In this document: positions 61,631 through 64,000 of the stretch, piece by piece
How positions within the stretch are numbered: position 1 is the stretch's first letter
How the letters are laid out: each line of letters starts with the position of its first letter
NCBI GenBank assembly: GCA_037951105.1
Contig: JBAMJV010009379.1
Span: 77,001 to 141,000, forward strand
Reading direction: 5' to 3'
DNA from: Echinarachnius parma
Taxonomy: Eukaryota > Echinodermata > Echinoidea > Clypeasteroida > Echinarachniidae
Length of the DNA: 64,000 bases
The notes under the pieces: model-generated
Database searches by the model: none
What the model was told of the DNA's origin: nothing
The model's input: only the letters and a program-made list of their open reading frames with translations
Position numbers and translations under genes: made by a program

Positions 61631-63076
61631 ATCCCTCATAAGACTGTTCTAGCCATGTGATTGGTCGAAACGCCGTCACGTGTTCAAATATAATTTCTCC
61701 CATCAAATCTCAATCTCATATAGTACTTTTGTACAGTTCTTTTTTTGTCGAGGACAACGAACTTTTTGGCCCTGCCAAGGGTGTTATAGTAAATTGCTGA
61801 TACGCATGTAATCTCATAAGGCACGTTGTTAACAACCTCTAAATTAGGAATCAGCGAACGTTTACAACCGACTTGTTTTGTTCCCATGACAACCCAGAAC
61901 GCAGCGGCAGCCAATGAGAACGCTTGTGGCAGCGCAAGTACGCGTGTGCGCGTTTGTGCGCAGAAAGGTAGCGCGCTGGTGCGCAAAGTGTACGCGCGGC
62001 TACGCTTAACGTAACAATGGTATAAGCGTCTTAGCCTTTTTAATCATAAATCGTGTTATGTGCAGGATTGACAAAATGAAAATAAAAGACTCGATCAATT
62101 GCTCAATATTCCAAACTGTTGAGCCCTTTGTGTTAGTTATAGGTCGTTTGTGATCCAAATAATATGAGGGATATAAAACAAATAACCAAATCTCCTTGCT
62201 CGGGTGATGGAGGCAAACTATACGCGCCTCGGTGATCTGCGAAGGTACCATCATGCCTCGGCTATCGCCTCGGCATGATAGTACCTTCGCAGATCACCTC
62301 GGCGCGTATAGTTTTGCCATCACCCTCCCAGTCGATGGTTATTTGCTTATTATATCCCTCATAAGACTGTTCTAGCCATGTGATTGGTCGAAACGCCGTC
62401 ACGTGTTCAAATATAATTTCTCCCATCAAATCTCAATCTCATATAGTACTTTTGTACAGTTCTTTTTTTGTCGAGGACAACGAACTTTTTGGCCCTGCCA
62501 AGGGTGTTATAGTAAATTGCTGATACGCATGTAATCTCATAAGGCACGTTGTTAACAACCTCTAAATTAGGAATCAGCGAACGTTTACAACCGACTTGTT
62601 TTGTTCCCATGACAACCCAGAACGCAGCGGCAGCCAATGAGAACGCTTGTGGCAGCGCAAGTACGCGTGTGCGCGTTTGTGCGCAGAAAGGTAGCGCGCT
62701 GGTGCGCAAAGTGTACGCGCGGCTACGCTTAACGTAACAATGGTATAAGCGTCTTAGCCTTTTTAATCATAAATCGTGTTATGTGCAGGATTGACAAAAT
62801 GAAAATAAAAGACTCGATCAATTGCTCAATATTCCAAACTTTTGAGCCCTTTGTGTTAGTTATAGGTCGTTTGTGATCCAAATAATATGAGGGATATAAA
62901 ACAAATAACCAAATCTCCTTGCTCGGGTGATGGAGGCAAACTATACGCGCCTCGGTGATCTGCGAAGGTACCATCATGCCTCGGCTATCGCCTCGGCATG
63001 ATAGTACCTTCGCAGATCACCTCGGCGCGTATAGTTTTGCCATCACCCTCCCAGTCGATGGTTATTTGCTTATTAT
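61631..63076 (+). mobile_element. two head-to-tail 723-bp units inserted in copy B
   Basis: ATCCCTCATAAGACTGTTCT starts at 61631 and again at 62354, exactly 723 bp later. The units differ at about one base (AACTGTTGAG versus AACTTTTGAG). TATTATAT flanks the insert on both sides and occurs once in the empty site of copy A (about 57334). Each unit ends in a palindrome of about 95-bp arms (GCTCGGGTGATGGAGGCAAA ... centre near 62262). Confidence 0.9.
62163..62366. repeat. about 95-bp-arm palindrome, first unit
   Basis: TATGAGGGATATAAAACAAA ... GGTACCATCATGCC pairs with GGCATGATAGTACC ... TTATATCCCTCATA. The outer 12-15 bp of the right arm belong to the start of the next unit. Repeated at 62886-63077, where the last part is missing. 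Confidence 0.85.
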
Positions 63077-63704
63077 ATTGCATGCATTGTCCACTTCACG
63101 GCATACGCGCACGGTCGATCGAGGCTCTCTACGTATATCGAGTATGATTCAACTCGCAGACTAGGTGATTTATTTACCTATTTTTACTTTATTAGACACA
63201 TTAATGAATAAAAGAATAACTTTACAACGAATATAAACTGTTGTTGTATTAGTTCAAACAGTTTAAACCACCATAATTGTATAGAAAATAGTTCAAACAA
63301 CCACGGAATCCCCGGTATAAAGGGGTATAAATCCGGTGTATATATGGTAGAAACCGAGGCTTCTGATTGGATAACCCCTCGCTCTACGTCAGTACAACAC
63401 ACCCAGCTTCGGATCCCGCTCGTAGCTGGATTGTGATTTTGAAGCAGCGTTTAGTATTTTCAATTTTTTTTTCGGATGTGCGAGTACTTGGACAGTGATA
63501 TTTTCATTTTCTGTATGATTTGAACTTTTTGGAAAGATGAAACTTGGCTTATGTTTTTTTTTTTTGAATAAGCACTTTAATCAAATGCTTCTTCTTTTCT
63601 TTTACACAAGAAAAACAAAGCGCTTTAAAAAAAATGATGTTTGTTGTTAAGCAGCACCACCGACATACAAAAGAGTAAATTGATATCGCTAAGAGACTTA
63701 GTAA

Positions 63705-64000
63705 GCGAATTTAACCTAGTCGGCCGTATAATTTTGAAATGCCACCGGGGTGTGCAAATGTATACCTTTACCCATCATTTGAGAAAATCAGTCTGCCTTG
63801 TTCGATCACAACTTGTTGCTTCGAATCGATCACAACGTTTTAGTACCTACCTCTTGTAGGATTGAACGGTTCGTTCATTGATTATAAATTGAGTCGAATT
63901 AGGTATGATTGTGAAGGTAGGCTTGTACTTAACAAGCCTCGAGAAATTCCGATTTTTTGAATTTTTAAAAATATTTTTAAATCGAAATTGAAATGAGAAA
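63705..64000 (+). repeat. start of a third copy (copy C) of the unit
   Basis: GCGAATTTAACCTAGTCGGC corresponds to 56392 (copy A) and 60683 (copy B) and continues to the window edge. It begins abruptly after CTTAGTAA. Confidence 0.9.

Larger units (their letters stand above)
58989..63704 (+). repeat. 3.27-kb duplicated unit, copy B (with tandem 723-bp insert)
   Basis: Same as copy A up to CCGCTATTATAT (61632), then two tandem 723-bp units, then the rest from 63077. Its poly(C) tract has 21 C (60400-60420) versus 16 in A. It ends at CTTAGTAA where copy C starts. Confidence 0.95.

Noticed and set aside
61684-61986. 100-codon ORF repeated at 62407
   Set aside because: Repeated because the 723-bp unit is tandem. 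The opposite strand is open too (61826-62014) and no family is recognised.

Overview
This is a eukaryotic, AT-rich, repeat-dense window from an animal genome. Most of it is transposable-element (TE) debris. Short exons with GT-AG introns, a two-SRCR / somatomedin-B / 7TM receptor gene, a THAP gene, several non-LTR retrotransposons and many TTAA- and TA-flanked MITEs point to a marine invertebrate. An echinoderm is my best guess, because SRCR and Methuselah/adhesion-like receptor expansions are familiar there; this is inference, not proof.

Two host genes can be modelled. (1) On the + strand a receptor gene runs from a signal-peptide exon (17078-17135, with a second nearly identical copy at 10997-11054) through exons at 29776-30141 (SRCR), 31121-31498 (second, divergent SRCR), 32031-34429 (somatomedin B, Cys-rich ectodomain, TM1 to about TM5/6) and 34653-34886 (last TM helices and tail). 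All phases agree and the model is 1,144 codons. A broken copy of its TM4-TM5 segment lies in intron 2. (2) On the - strand a small THAP-domain gene has exons at 50754-50818, 50102-50227 and 49006-49217. It has a canonical THAP start, CSEH and AVPTIF signatures, but a one-base phase conflict between exons 1 and 2.

Layout: 1-0.53 kb, GC-rich gag-like ORF cut by the window edge. 0.7-8.6 kb, MITEs and a LINE endonuclease relic. 8.69-13.15 kb and 14.78-20.23 kb, a recent direct segmental duplication carrying the receptor's first exon. Its second copy holds a 989-bp DNA transposon with a 9-bp target duplication and a RecQ-like helicase relic, and runs into a LINE (19.5-23.1 kb). 24.3-29.7 kb, palindromic and Tc1/mariner-like elements. 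29.8-35.1 kb, receptor body. 35.7-39.5 kb, SINE, MITE and a LINE split by a transposon with a 4-bp target duplication. 39.5-48.9 kb, repeats, poly(G)/poly(C) tracts and foldbacks. 49.0-50.8 kb, THAP gene. 51-54.7 kb, nested MITE/LINE/foldback insertions. 54.7-64 kb, a 3.27-kb unit in two copies plus the start of a third, one copy carrying two tandem 723-bp inserts.

No rRNA, CRISPR or prokaryotic operon is present. The recent duplications act as natural before/after experiments: several insertions can be compared with their own empty sites inside this window.
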